A DNA stretch of 36,168 bases from Promethearchaeota archaeon (GTDB taxonomy: Archaea; Asgardarchaeota; Lokiarchaeia; Sigyniarchaeales; SOKP01), in assembly GCA_019058425.1 (NCBI GenBank), contig JAHPYZ010000049.1:1-36168 (forward strand), given 5' to 3'. The position numbers and the translations under genes were made by a program. The notes under the pieces were generated by a model that was given only the letters and a program-made list of their open reading frames with translations, was not told where the DNA came from and did no database searches. Below, in pieces: positions 8,058 through 15,801 of this stretch (its first letter is position 1; each line of letters starts with the position of its first letter).

Positions 8058-11000
8058 TTGAAGCACATAATTTTAATTATTATGCTTGTTAGTATACCTA
8101 GCATTGCTTTGGTTTTAGTGAATATACGATATATTGAATATATTAAGGGAGAAGAAATTAAAAAAATTAAAGAGGAAGCTGCTCTCTTCACATGGAGTCA
8201 TCAGAATGAACTAGGGCTTTTTATTGAACCTTCAATTGAGACCAATTTTAGAGCAATTGATTCGATAAATTTTTCATTAGCTAATAAAATTTCTTCAAAA
8301 TTAGTAAATCCGAACAATATTTCAAATGATATTATAAGAGATTTCAATCCTAACTTTTTCTTAGATTTTATTTTCGAAAAAAAAAACCCTGATGGTTCAT
8401 ATTCAGATATAGGTGGTTTTGGTAATATGGTTTCTTCATATGAAGCTATCAGAACATTAGAAATCCTTAATAAATCCTATTTGACAAATAAAATCGCACA
8501 AAATGAGACAAAAAATATCATTAATTTTTTGAATAATTCATTAAAAGATGATGGAAAGGGATTTAAAATAATTCCTTTCTTAAATGAAACTGATATAATT
8601 TCTACATCTTGTGCAATTTATTTAGCAAACACTCTAAACGGTGCAAATATCCTTAAAAATAATAACATTATAAATTATATTAATTCCACCTGGTTAGCAG
8701 GAAGTTATGGTTTAACCGACAATAATCTGAGTATAGTAACAGCAGAAACGACAAATTTTGGCATTAAAGCGTATCTAGGAATGAATTTGACTTATAATGG
8801 GGGAGATCTTTTTGCTATATGGTCATATTTTAACTCTCTCTATAATAACATAGATAATGGATTCGCGTCCGTTCCAACGGGTTTTTCAGATATTGAATCA
8901 ACTTATTATGCGTTATCATCATTACATATATTAGGACTACCTAAACCACTGTTATTTGATGCAAATAAGACTTTATCATATGTATTAAGTTGTGTAAAAC
9001 CAGATGGAGGTTTTAGCTTACATCCATGGCAAAATTCTAGTTCAAATTTTAAAGCAGGATGGGCTGCAATGAATACTCTTAATATTCTTAAAGAAGAAAA
9101 ATTGATATTTTTATCAGATTTTATTAATGTTACTGAGAGATATTACGGTTGGCTTCATTTTTTTCAAGCTAAAAATGCTTTATTTGGTCAAACTACAATC
9201 GAAGCAAACTTTTATGGAATTTCAGCTTTGTATACTTATAATCCTAAGATTTTCACTGATTTTATAAATAAAGAGATAATGTCTAAACAGATCTTAGAAA
9301 ATATTATATACTTTGTTGATCGATGTTATAATCAATATGAAGGAGGTTTTGGTTCCTCACCAGGAGAAAATGCAACTCTTTATTCGACATATTGTGGATT
9401 AAATATTTACAAAATGCTTTTCCCTTTTACTAATATATGGTTAAATACTTCTAATATTAATAAGATTCAAAATTATTTAGGGGAACTCCAAAATTCCGAT
9501 GGTGGTTTCAGTGTACATAGTGATGTGGAAACCATTTTATCTTTATTTGGACCATTTTATCAGGTATTCTTGTATTTTGTTAATTCAAATATCTCAACTA
9601 TTGAGAGTACATATTGGGCTTTAAATTCACTCGATATAGTTAATGGGTCTAGTATTATTAATAAAACCAATTTAACTCATTGGATGAGATCTTGCCAAAA
9701 TCCAGATGGGGGATTTTCAATGTTTATTGGATTTCATAGTGATGTTATTTCAACATATTACGGGCTTGAGATATTTATTAAGTTTCTAAATTCTGAACCA
9801 TTTTCTAAAATAGCAGCTGTTGATTTTCTAAAAATTGCCCAAACTTCAGATGGCTCATTTTCAGTATTACCGGCTTTCGGAGCTTATTTAGATCTCCCTT
9901 CAACATTTTTTATTACCTATTTTGGAGCAAAAGGTCTTTATGATTATAGATTTCAGCCAGAAAATATTCGATATACTTTTGAATGGTTTACCCAATGTAT
10001 TAGTGAGAAAACTGGAGGAATTGGCGATATTCCCCATTTTGGAGGCGATTTAAGAAATGTAGCATATGGTATATCTATTATAGATGAATTGAGATATGAT
10101 CAAAGATTTGATCCGAAACCTTGGTCAGATTTATTAATATATGTATTAATGATTGAGGTGGTGGGATTTAGTTTATATATCATTTTTAAGTTGTACCAAA
10201 AACTTTCAATCACAAAGAAGATAAGGGAAAGGTTGGGAATTGGAGGAAAATTTAAAAAGGAGTATTTAGAAAAGTTTTCTGCAATAAATTGTGAGAATCT
10301 CAGTGTATATGCCGGAAGAAAATTAATTGTTGATTCTGTCTCAATGAATATAAAACATGGTAAAATACTAGGAATTTTAGGAGAGAGTGGGGCAGGTAAA
10401 TCTACTTTTATTAAAGGTTTACTTGGTATGAGAAAAATTACAGGATTTTGTCAAATTTATGGAATGAATATAAATAAGCGTACTTCAAAAAGAATTCGTC
10501 CTATATATGGATATGTACCACAAGATTTAGGGAAGATTTACAATGATTTTACTACCTTGGAGAATTTATTATATTTTGGGACTCAATATGGGCTCACTGA
10601 AAAAGAAATCATAGGGAGATCTCGAAGAATTTTACGGAGCTTAGAAATAGATGATAAGGAGAATGAGTATGTCAAAAACCTTTCTGGAGGACAAAAAAGG
10701 CGAGTTAGTATTGCAATAGGATTAATACACTCACCAATGTTTTTAATATTAGATGAACCTACTAGTGGATTAGACCCCGTTGTTAGAGAGAACCTTTGGC
10801 TAGTATTAACTAAAATAAATGAACAATTTAAAACTACTTTAATTGTTATTACTCACTATCCTGAAGAATCGCGATTTTGCAATATGGTTGCAATTTTTGG
10901 CAGGAAACGAGGAATGTTAGATTTTGGAGAACCAATAAAACTCTTAGCTACTCTACCAGGTAAAGGTCGATCTATTGAGATTACATTTAAAAAAATTAGG

Positions 11001-11231
11001 AAGAATGTGATTTCTCGACTTGAATCGATTGAGGGTATTGATAAAGTTTTAGAAAATAAAGCTGGTACCGAATATTCAATTTTCACTGATTTAAATATAG
11101 ATAATTTAATCAATGAAATTGAAGAGGTGATAGGGAAGGATTCAATTCTAGATATAAAACAAATTGATTCAAAAATGGAGCAATATTTCCGGTATAAAGC
11201 AATGGAGGTACCTAAAGTTGAAGAAGTCTAA
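8058..11231 (+). CDS. Fusion of extracytoplasmic prenyltransferase-like toroid with ABC ATPase
   Basis: 1057 residues in three parts. An N-terminal signal anchor (IILIIMLVSIPSIALVLV) is followed by about 650 residues of helical repeats with recurring DGGFS-type turns at about residues 111, 165, 264, 315, 427, 480, 549, 596 and 651. This is the alpha/alpha-toroid pattern of protein prenyltransferase beta subunits and squalene cyclases. A second membrane helix at about 690-713 leads to an intact ABC ATPase: Walker A GESGAGKST (about 775-783), signature LSGGQKRR (about 875), Walker B FLILDEPTSGLD and H-loop VITHYPEES. About 18 N-x-S/T sequons crowd the toroid region, consistent with an outside location. 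The acidic DxDD of squalene cyclases is not visible, so a binding role is more likely than catalysis. The start is TTG; frame is open back to 7989. Confidence 0.88.
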   Translation: MKHIILIIMLVSIPSIALVLVNIRYIEYIKGEEIKKIKEEAALFTWSHQNELGLFIEPSIETNFRAIDSINFSLANKISSKLVNPNNISNDIIRDFNPNFFLDFIFEKKNPDGSYSDIGGFGNMVSSYEAIRTLEILNKSYLTNKIAQNETKNIINFLNNSLKDDGKGFKIIPFLNETDIISTSCAIYLANTLNGANILKNNNIINYINSTWLAGSYGLTDNNLSIVTAETTNFGIKAYLGMNLTYNGGDLFAIWSYFNSLYNNIDNGFASVPTGFSDIESTYYALSSLHILGLPKPLLFDANKTLSYVLSCVKPDGGFSLHPWQNSSSNFKAGWAAMNTLNILKEEKLIFLSDFINVTERYYGWLHFFQAKNALFGQTTIEANFYGISALYTYNPKIFTDFINKEIMSKQILENIIYFVDRCYNQYEGGFGSSPGENATLYSTYCGLNIYKMLFPFTNIWLNTSNINKIQNYLGELQNSDGGFSVHSDVETILSLFGPFYQVFLYFVNSNISTIESTYWALNSLDIVNGSSIINKTNLTHWMRSCQNPDGGFSMFIGFHSDVISTYYGLEIFIKFLNSEPFSKIAAVDFLKIAQTSDGSFSVLPAFGAYLDLPSTFFITYFGAKGLYDYRFQPENIRYTFEWFTQCISEKTGGIGDIPHFGGDLRNVAYGISIIDELRYDQRFDPKPWSDLLIYVLMIEVVGFSLYIIFKLYQKLSITKKIRERLGIGGKFKKEYLEKFSAINCENLSVYAGRKLIVDSVSMNIKHGKILGILGESGAGKSTFIKGLLGMRKITGFCQIYGMNINKRTSKRIRPIYGYVPQDLGKIYNDFTTLENLLYFGTQYGLTEKEIIGRSRRILRSLEIDDKENEYVKNLSGGQKRRVSIAIGLIHSPMFLILDEPTSGLDPVVRENLWLVLTKINEQFKTTLIVITHYPEESRFCNMVAIFGRKRGMLDFGEPIKLLATLPGKGRSIEITFKKIRKNVISRLESIEGIDKVLENKAGTEYSIFTDLNIDNLINEIEEVIGKDSILDIKQIDSKMEQYFRYKAMEVPKVEEV
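11204..11208 (+). promoter_or_regulatory. Ribosome binding site deciding the start of the pseudo-ATPase gene
   Basis: GGAGG inside the end of the toroid-ATPase gene lies 9 bases before the TTG at 11218. It favours that start over the TTG at 11164, which would overlap the upstream gene by 68 bases. Confidence 0.65.
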
Positions 11232-13083
11232 AAAATTTAAACAACCTCTACTAAAACGTCTTAAAATAAGAAAATCAGGAGTATTGAAACCAGAACATAT
11301 CTCTAATAAATTTAAGAACTTTAAAATGAAGCGTACTAAAGAAGTACAGATACCACAGGTAGAGAAAACTAGTAAACTTAAAAAATCTCGAGATGTTGAA
11401 TTAGAACGCCTTAGATTAAAAATTTTAGATGCTGTTAGATTTTCTAAACGTTTTTGGATGACATATAGAGAAAATACTTTTGGGATTGCATCAATCTTAA
11501 ATTTAGTCTATAAAAGATCCTTTTTTGAGGTATTATTCTTCACAAATAGGGATGTTATAGAAAAAGGTGTTCCATTATTAAAAATATATACTCCATCTGA
11601 AGATGAAATAGATTTTGGTGAAATTATTATCGATCCAGATTTTGATGATGATGGTCTTGTGAGCCCTAGTAAAATAATTGCTCGTATGAGGAAACTTATA
11701 AGAAGTGAATTTCAAAAACATTTGAAAAGACTAGATAAAGAAATTGAATTGATTGACTTGAAATTCGAAAATTATCCAATTGATGATAATCCTTACTTCA
11801 GGGAAGTTCGAATTTCTTTCCTTTTTTTTACAATTGAGTTGAAAATTAACTTCGAAAAATATCCTCTTTTACCATCATATTCTTTTTCAAAAACACTTTT
11901 AAAGATTATAAGTGAGCGAGAATTTAATGAAGAAGATATTATTAGAAATTGGAAAGAGCAAAATCCGCCCCATATACACCAATTGAGTGAGAGAATTCAT
12001 GAAATCGTTATAAATAAATTAAAAATTGATAAATTTAGAGTAAACTCGCAGCATTTAATCCTTAGCAACGTATCAATAGAGAATAATATATCAAATGTCT
12101 CATTTAGTATTCATAGAGGAAAATCGATAGGAATATTATATGATGATAGTTTATTATTTGATGATCAGCATAGATTTGATTTATTTTATTTATTATGGGC
12201 TATTTCTGGCAATTATACTGAATATTCTGGGAAAATAGAGATTTTTGGGAGAAATATTCTATTATTAAGTAAATATGAGTTGGAGAAGATATTTATTTTA
12301 CCCGCAGCATATGACTCAAAAATAAATAATATGAAAATTAAGAAAGCAATAAAGTATAATACTAATCTGAAAGAAATTCTTAAAGATAGGAAAACTAAAT
12401 TAGATAAAGTATTAAAAAGTGCTGGTTTTGCTCCAAAAATTGATGAGATAATGGGAGATCTATTTCTAGCTGCCCCCATGAGAGTTAGTCGTACAAAATC
12501 ATATATAAAAAAAGCTTTAGAAGTGACTGGTTTATTAAATAAAAAAAATAAAGTGTACTCAAAATTAACTCAATTAGAAATTGTTTTATTTTCCATTGCT
12601 AAAACATTAATACAATTTCCTTCGATAATTATGTTTCTAATTCCCGATGAAATATTAAACAGATTAGAATATGATAAGTTTAATAGCTATATAGAAAAAA
12701 TTAAAAAAGAATTTCATGTCATTTTAATCTTTTGTGGTCCAGAAGGCGTAATTTCTGGTTGTGATCAAATATTAACCTTTAAAAAGCAAGAATCTAAAAC
12801 AGAGAGCTATGAAAACCTAATTAAAGAATTACCTCGATCTGGTGAAATAATAACAGTTGATTTACACAATCCTGATGATGTTATGATTAAAAATTTATAT
12901 GATTTTGATGAAATTGCGAAAATCCAGGAAGAAAGAAAAAATGAAAGATATAAAATCTTTTTAAAAGATGACCCTAGAAAAATTATACTTAAATTGACTG
13001 AACTATTTGGCCCTAGTCTTTTTAATTTTAAAAGATCTAAGGCTAGTTTAGGTGATTATGTAGAATTTTTTGAAAAAAACTAA
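11218..13083 (+). CDS. Degenerate ABC ATPase-like protein with N-terminal RWD/UBC-like domain
   Basis: About 621 residues from the TTG at 11218, chosen for its GGAGG site; it overlaps the upstream gene by 14 bases. After a Lys/Arg-rich start (about 1-70) comes a soluble domain (about 80-280). Its order of elements recalls a UBC/RWD fold: LKRLDKEIELI, an IELKINFEKYPLLPSY strand-and-YP segment, then NWKEQNPPHIHQLSERI. It lacks a cysteine that could be catalytic. From about 290 the protein follows the ABC ATPase pattern, but Walker A has become GILYDDSLLFDD with no GKS/T, the signature has become SKLTQLEIVLF, and the H-loop histidine is lost (IFCGPEGV). Only an IPDE remnant of Walker B stays. 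It is probably a non-hydrolysing partner of the two intact ATPases. The RWD/UBC reading is tentative. Confidence 0.72.
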   Translation: MKKSKKFKQPLLKRLKIRKSGVLKPEHISNKFKNFKMKRTKEVQIPQVEKTSKLKKSRDVELERLRLKILDAVRFSKRFWMTYRENTFGIASILNLVYKRSFFEVLFFTNRDVIEKGVPLLKIYTPSEDEIDFGEIIIDPDFDDDGLVSPSKIIARMRKLIRSEFQKHLKRLDKEIELIDLKFENYPIDDNPYFREVRISFLFFTIELKINFEKYPLLPSYSFSKTLLKIISEREFNEEDIIRNWKEQNPPHIHQLSERIHEIVINKLKIDKFRVNSQHLILSNVSIENNISNVSFSIHRGKSIGILYDDSLLFDDQHRFDLFYLLWAISGNYTEYSGKIEIFGRNILLLSKYELEKIFILPAAYDSKINNMKIKKAIKYNTNLKEILKDRKTKLDKVLKSAGFAPKIDEIMGDLFLAAPMRVSRTKSYIKKALEVTGLLNKKNKVYSKLTQLEIVLFSIAKTLIQFPSIIMFLIPDEILNRLEYDKFNSYIEKIKKEFHVILIFCGPEGVISGCDQILTFKKQESKTESYENLIKELPRSGEIITVDLHNPDDVMIKNLYDFDEIAKIQEERKNERYKIFLKDDPRKIILKLTELFGPSLFNFKRSKASLGDYVEFFEKN

Positions 13084-13087
13084 AAAT

Positions 13088-13101
13088 TTTATTTAAAAGT
13101 A
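13088..13101 (+). promoter_or_regulatory. Putative TATA element for longin-like membrane protein
   Basis: TTTATTTAAAAG lies about 22-30 bases before the ATG at 13120, which is the spacing expected for a leaderless archaeal transcript. It suggests this gene can be transcribed separately from the ABC genes just upstream. Confidence 0.35.
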
Positions 13102-13119
13102 TTCAAAAAGTGTATAATA

Positions 13120-13923
13120 ATGATAAAAAGCATATATATCTTGGACGAGAATGGGATTTTATTATATTCTAAAAATTTTATGAAAAGGAAATATGATGAG
13201 AATATTCTAATCGGTTTTTTTTCTTCAGTTTCTAATTTTAGTAGGGAAGCATTAGGAAGTGTTGTAAAAAATGTCGATCTTGGGGATAATAATAAATTAA
13301 TTTTGGTAACTCATTCAGAAGAAAGATTAATCGGAGCTACCATTGTAAATGCTAGCGATAACAATGATCTTGTCACCATAATTCTTAGTAACATTATGCA
13401 GGATTTTATTGATACATTTTCACCAGATTATAACCCAGAGAAAATTTTCCCAAATGAAATGGAGAAAATAATTGATCAAAACTTAAGAGGAAAAATTATG
13501 CACTCTCCATTTATAAGGATCTCGCTTTCATGGTTGATTGTAGGACCATTATCATACTTTTTGATTTTTTTGAGTATAAATGCTACATTATTCATTTATA
13601 ACTTCTTCAATCTAAATAGATTTTACACACCCGATCAATTATTCACGAGGTTTATGCCCAGTTTAATTGCGTTATCTACTTCTAATATTGTAATTTTATT
13701 CTTACTACCAAATTTAATATTGGGATTTTTAGCTCCAAATTGGAAGGTAGCTTTATTGAATTCATTCATATACTTCGTTGTAACTATAGGAGTATATTTT
13801 TTTTCAGCAGAACCAAATTTTGCGTATATTATAATAGGGGATTTACCATTAAGCTTAATTTTCTCTTTATTTTTTCTTTTTATTGGTATCAGATATTCTT
13901 CAAGAAGGTTCCTAAGAATTTAG
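13120..13923 (+). CDS. Longin-like domain fused to a membrane-helix bundle
   Basis: 267 residues. The first 105 or so read as a longin/profilin-like fold. The first strand is IKSIYILDENGILLYSKNF, then a helix (ENILIGFFSSVSNFSREAL), three strands (VVKNVDLGDNNKLILVTH, ERLIGATIVN) and a terminal helix (IILSNIMQDFIDTF). Proteins of this pattern are common in Asgard archaea and resemble eukaryotic longin/Mon1-Ccz1/AP-sigma folds that bind small GTPases or SNAREs. The rest holds four to five membrane helices (about 135-160, 185-207, 210-235, 238-258). The gene follows the pseudo-ATPase by 36 bases on the same strand, so a role with the ABC complex is likely but not proven. Confidence 0.68.
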   Translation: MIKSIYILDENGILLYSKNFMKRKYDENILIGFFSSVSNFSREALGSVVKNVDLGDNNKLILVTHSEERLIGATIVNASDNNDLVTIILSNIMQDFIDTFSPDYNPEKIFPNEMEKIIDQNLRGKIMHSPFIRISLSWLIVGPLSYFLIFLSINATLFIYNFFNLNRFYTPDQLFTRFMPSLIALSTSNIVILFLLPNLILGFLAPNWKVALLNSFIYFVVTIGVYFFSAEPNFAYIIIGDLPLSLIFSLFFLFIGIRYSSRRFLRI

Positions 13924-14054
13924 CATATAAATAGAGGATATAATTACTATTTTTTCATACTTATAAAAGAGAATTCTTTTACTTCAGAAATATTTTCTCT
14001 TAATTCTATTATATAATATTTCATCAATTATCAGATATACCTAATTCTTATTAA

Positions 14055-14425
14055 GTAAAAATCTTAGATTGGATACAAAAGATATAGGAAAGTGTAAAAT
14101 TCAATAATGCAAATTCAGCTGAGTTAGGAAATAAGGTAAAAGCTTTTAGTCTAAATGAGACTAAAAATAAGGATCTTTTTAAACGGCTAATCATAAACGG
14201 AGAAGAGGTTAAATACAAATCCACTAATCAGATGGAAATAAAGGAAAAGAGTAATTCAAAACAATTAAATATTTCAGAAAAGAAAAGGATGACCCCAAAA
14301 GAAATTTATGAAGAATTTCGGGAATTGTCTATGATAATATTAGCATTTTTCATGAATTTATAATTGACAATATTAGGCTTAAAAATCATTTATTATATTC
14401 TAATAATAACTTAGAATATGACTAA
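14055..14425 (+). pseudogene. Decayed relative of the zinc-knuckle gene at 3744-4283
   Basis: One frame translates to AELGNKVKAFSLNETKNKDL, then KRLIINGEEVKYKS and EKKRMTPKEIYEEFRE. This aligns along its length with the intact gene (TKLRNGVKAFNLTENKDNDL, EQLIIDDDNIKYN, KKKMTSKEIYEEFWE). The copy has a stop at 14085 within the part matching GYQKVDLEL and lacks the upstream zinc site. Near 14328 the frame shifts: the continuation SIFHEFIIDNIRLKN, matching EIFREFIIKDNRRPK, is read from 14330 in another frame and ends at 14425. The segment between EEF and IIxDN is 4 bases shorter than in the intact gene. It is therefore a real pseudogene, old enough to have diverged to about half identity. Confidence 0.78.
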
Positions 14426-14831
14426 ATAGAACTAAATCAGGAAATTTAAAATTATAATTTTATTAATTTGTATTTTATTTGTTTTTTATTGTTAGTATTC
14501 TAATCATAACAGGTATATTTATTTAACTATAATAGATCCAAGATGATAATTATATTGTTAGTGATTTTAATGGTTTTGGTAATTTATCACTAAATTCAAT
14601 TGATTACAGAAAATTAAAAAATAATCTTAAAAAAAAATTTAGTTCCATATCATTTTTCAGAAAATTGTTTGAAATTTTAAAATTAAAAGATTAGTAAGAA
14701 GAAAGAATAAAATTATTATCTTATTTCTATTAAATATTAAAGAGAGAATAGATCTTAGAACCATAGCTATTTATAAATAAAAAAGAAAGTTATATTTATA
14801 GTATTAAAAAAGAAATTACTATTAAATTGTC
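14426..14831. other. Non-coding AT-rich stretch with a possible ORF fragment
   Basis: About 400 bases without a recognisable gene. An open frame from 14536 to 14694 could encode about 52 residues (DDNYIVSDFNGFGNLSLN, then lysine-rich), but it has no start codon at its beginning and I do not recognise it. It may be more gene debris like the pseudogene just upstream. The last 40 bases hold a TATATTTATAG element (about 14790-14801) that could be the promoter of the next gene. Confidence 0.4.
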
Positions 14832-15560
14832 ATGGCTTTAGAATTTATTGATCTTATAGTGGCCATTTTTTCTTTCATTTATGTATTGGTAAATATTACT
14901 ATAAGCATCAAAATAATTTGGACATACTACAAGTTTAAAAGTATAAACATATTATTAATGGGAATTGCATGGATTGGGTTAGCTTGTCCTTGGATCCCAG
15001 ATGTACTGAACCCTCTATATGAAATAATCGATCCGGGTCATCATAATAATGGAATAATTATCCTTAATTATACTGTAAATGTTGTAATAATTTCAATTCC
15101 TATTATCTGTTGGATCATTGCATTACTGAATTTACTTAGTGCAAGAAAAAGTTTCAAATATACAATTTTAATATCAGTTATTTCAATTGTTTTGGTATTT
15201 GAAACAATTCTTCTTTTATTATTTTCAACAGATTTAATTTCAGGTGCAATTCATGTGTACAATTATACCTCTGATATCCTCGATGTTTTTTTATTAGTAG
15301 TACTTGTTATTATACTCGTATCTGGGATGATTTTTGTTGGAGTTTCAATAAAATCTTCTGATAAAGTAGTGAAAATAAAGGGAATATTTCTAATGATGGC
15401 TTTTATATTATTTCCTATTGGAGCTCTTATAGATATGGTAATTTCAGGAATTACATCAAATATTATAGCTAGATTAATATTATGTATAAGTTCAATAATG
15501 TTTTATTTTGGTTTAATTATGCCAACTTGGATTAAAAAGAAATTAATAAAAGAAGAATAA
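14832..15560 (+). CDS. Seven-helix membrane protein of unknown function
   Basis: 242 residues, almost all membrane. Seven hydrophobic helices can be counted at about residues 5-28, 37-55, 75-98, 108-132, 143-168, 180-200 and 208-230. The only notable polar feature is CPWIPDVLNPLYEIIDPGHH between helices two and three. The topology resembles many seven-helix proteins of Asgard archaea, but there is no retinal lysine or enzyme motif that I can identify. It is flanked by gene debris upstream and a T-rich stretch downstream, so it is probably transcribed alone. Confidence 0.65.
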   Translation: MALEFIDLIVAIFSFIYVLVNITISIKIIWTYYKFKSINILLMGIAWIGLACPWIPDVLNPLYEIIDPGHHNNGIIILNYTVNVVIISIPIICWIIALLNLLSARKSFKYTILISVISIVLVFETILLLLFSTDLISGAIHVYNYTSDILDVFLLVVLVIILVSGMIFVGVSIKSSDKVVKIKGIFLMMAFILFPIGALIDMVISGITSNIIARLILCISSIMFYFGLIMPTWIKKKLIKEE

Positions 15561-15616
15561 TTTGCTTGAAATCTTCAATAAAAAAAAATAAAAAGAATAA
15601 GTAAAATTTAAACAAC

Positions 15617-15635
15617 TTTTTTTTATATTTTAATC
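15617..15635 (+). terminator. Putative oligo-T terminator after the seven-helix protein
   Basis: An eight-T run followed by a further T-rich stretch lies about 57 bases after the stop codon. This fits an archaeal intrinsic terminator, though such runs are frequent in this AT-rich DNA. Confidence 0.35.
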
Positions 15636-15801
15636 TGGATCAATTGATTTTTATAAAAGATACAATACTCCTAAAAGAAAAAATCTTAGTTTTCATGTAA
15701 TAGATATAAGAAAATTTAAAATTTGGTTCTTAATTTTCCAAAATAATATTTTTAACTAAATAAAATTAAAAATTTGAACATTAATTAATAGGTTGGAAAT
15801 T

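Noticed and set aside
8058-10130. Reading the toroid as an active squalene/terpene cyclase or protein prenyltransferase
   Set aside because: I cannot see the DxDD acid motif of cyclases or the Asp/Cys/His zinc ligands of prenyltransferases, and the domain is apparently outside the cell. Only the fold is claimed.
11164-11217. An earlier TTG start for the pseudo-ATPase gene
   Set aside because: It would overlap the toroid-ATPase gene by 68 bases with no ribosome site, whereas the TTG at 11218 has GGAGG at the right distance.
14832-15560. A rhodopsin-like identity for the seven-helix protein
   Set aside because: The last helix has no lysine in the expected retinal-binding setting and no other rhodopsin motif is visible.
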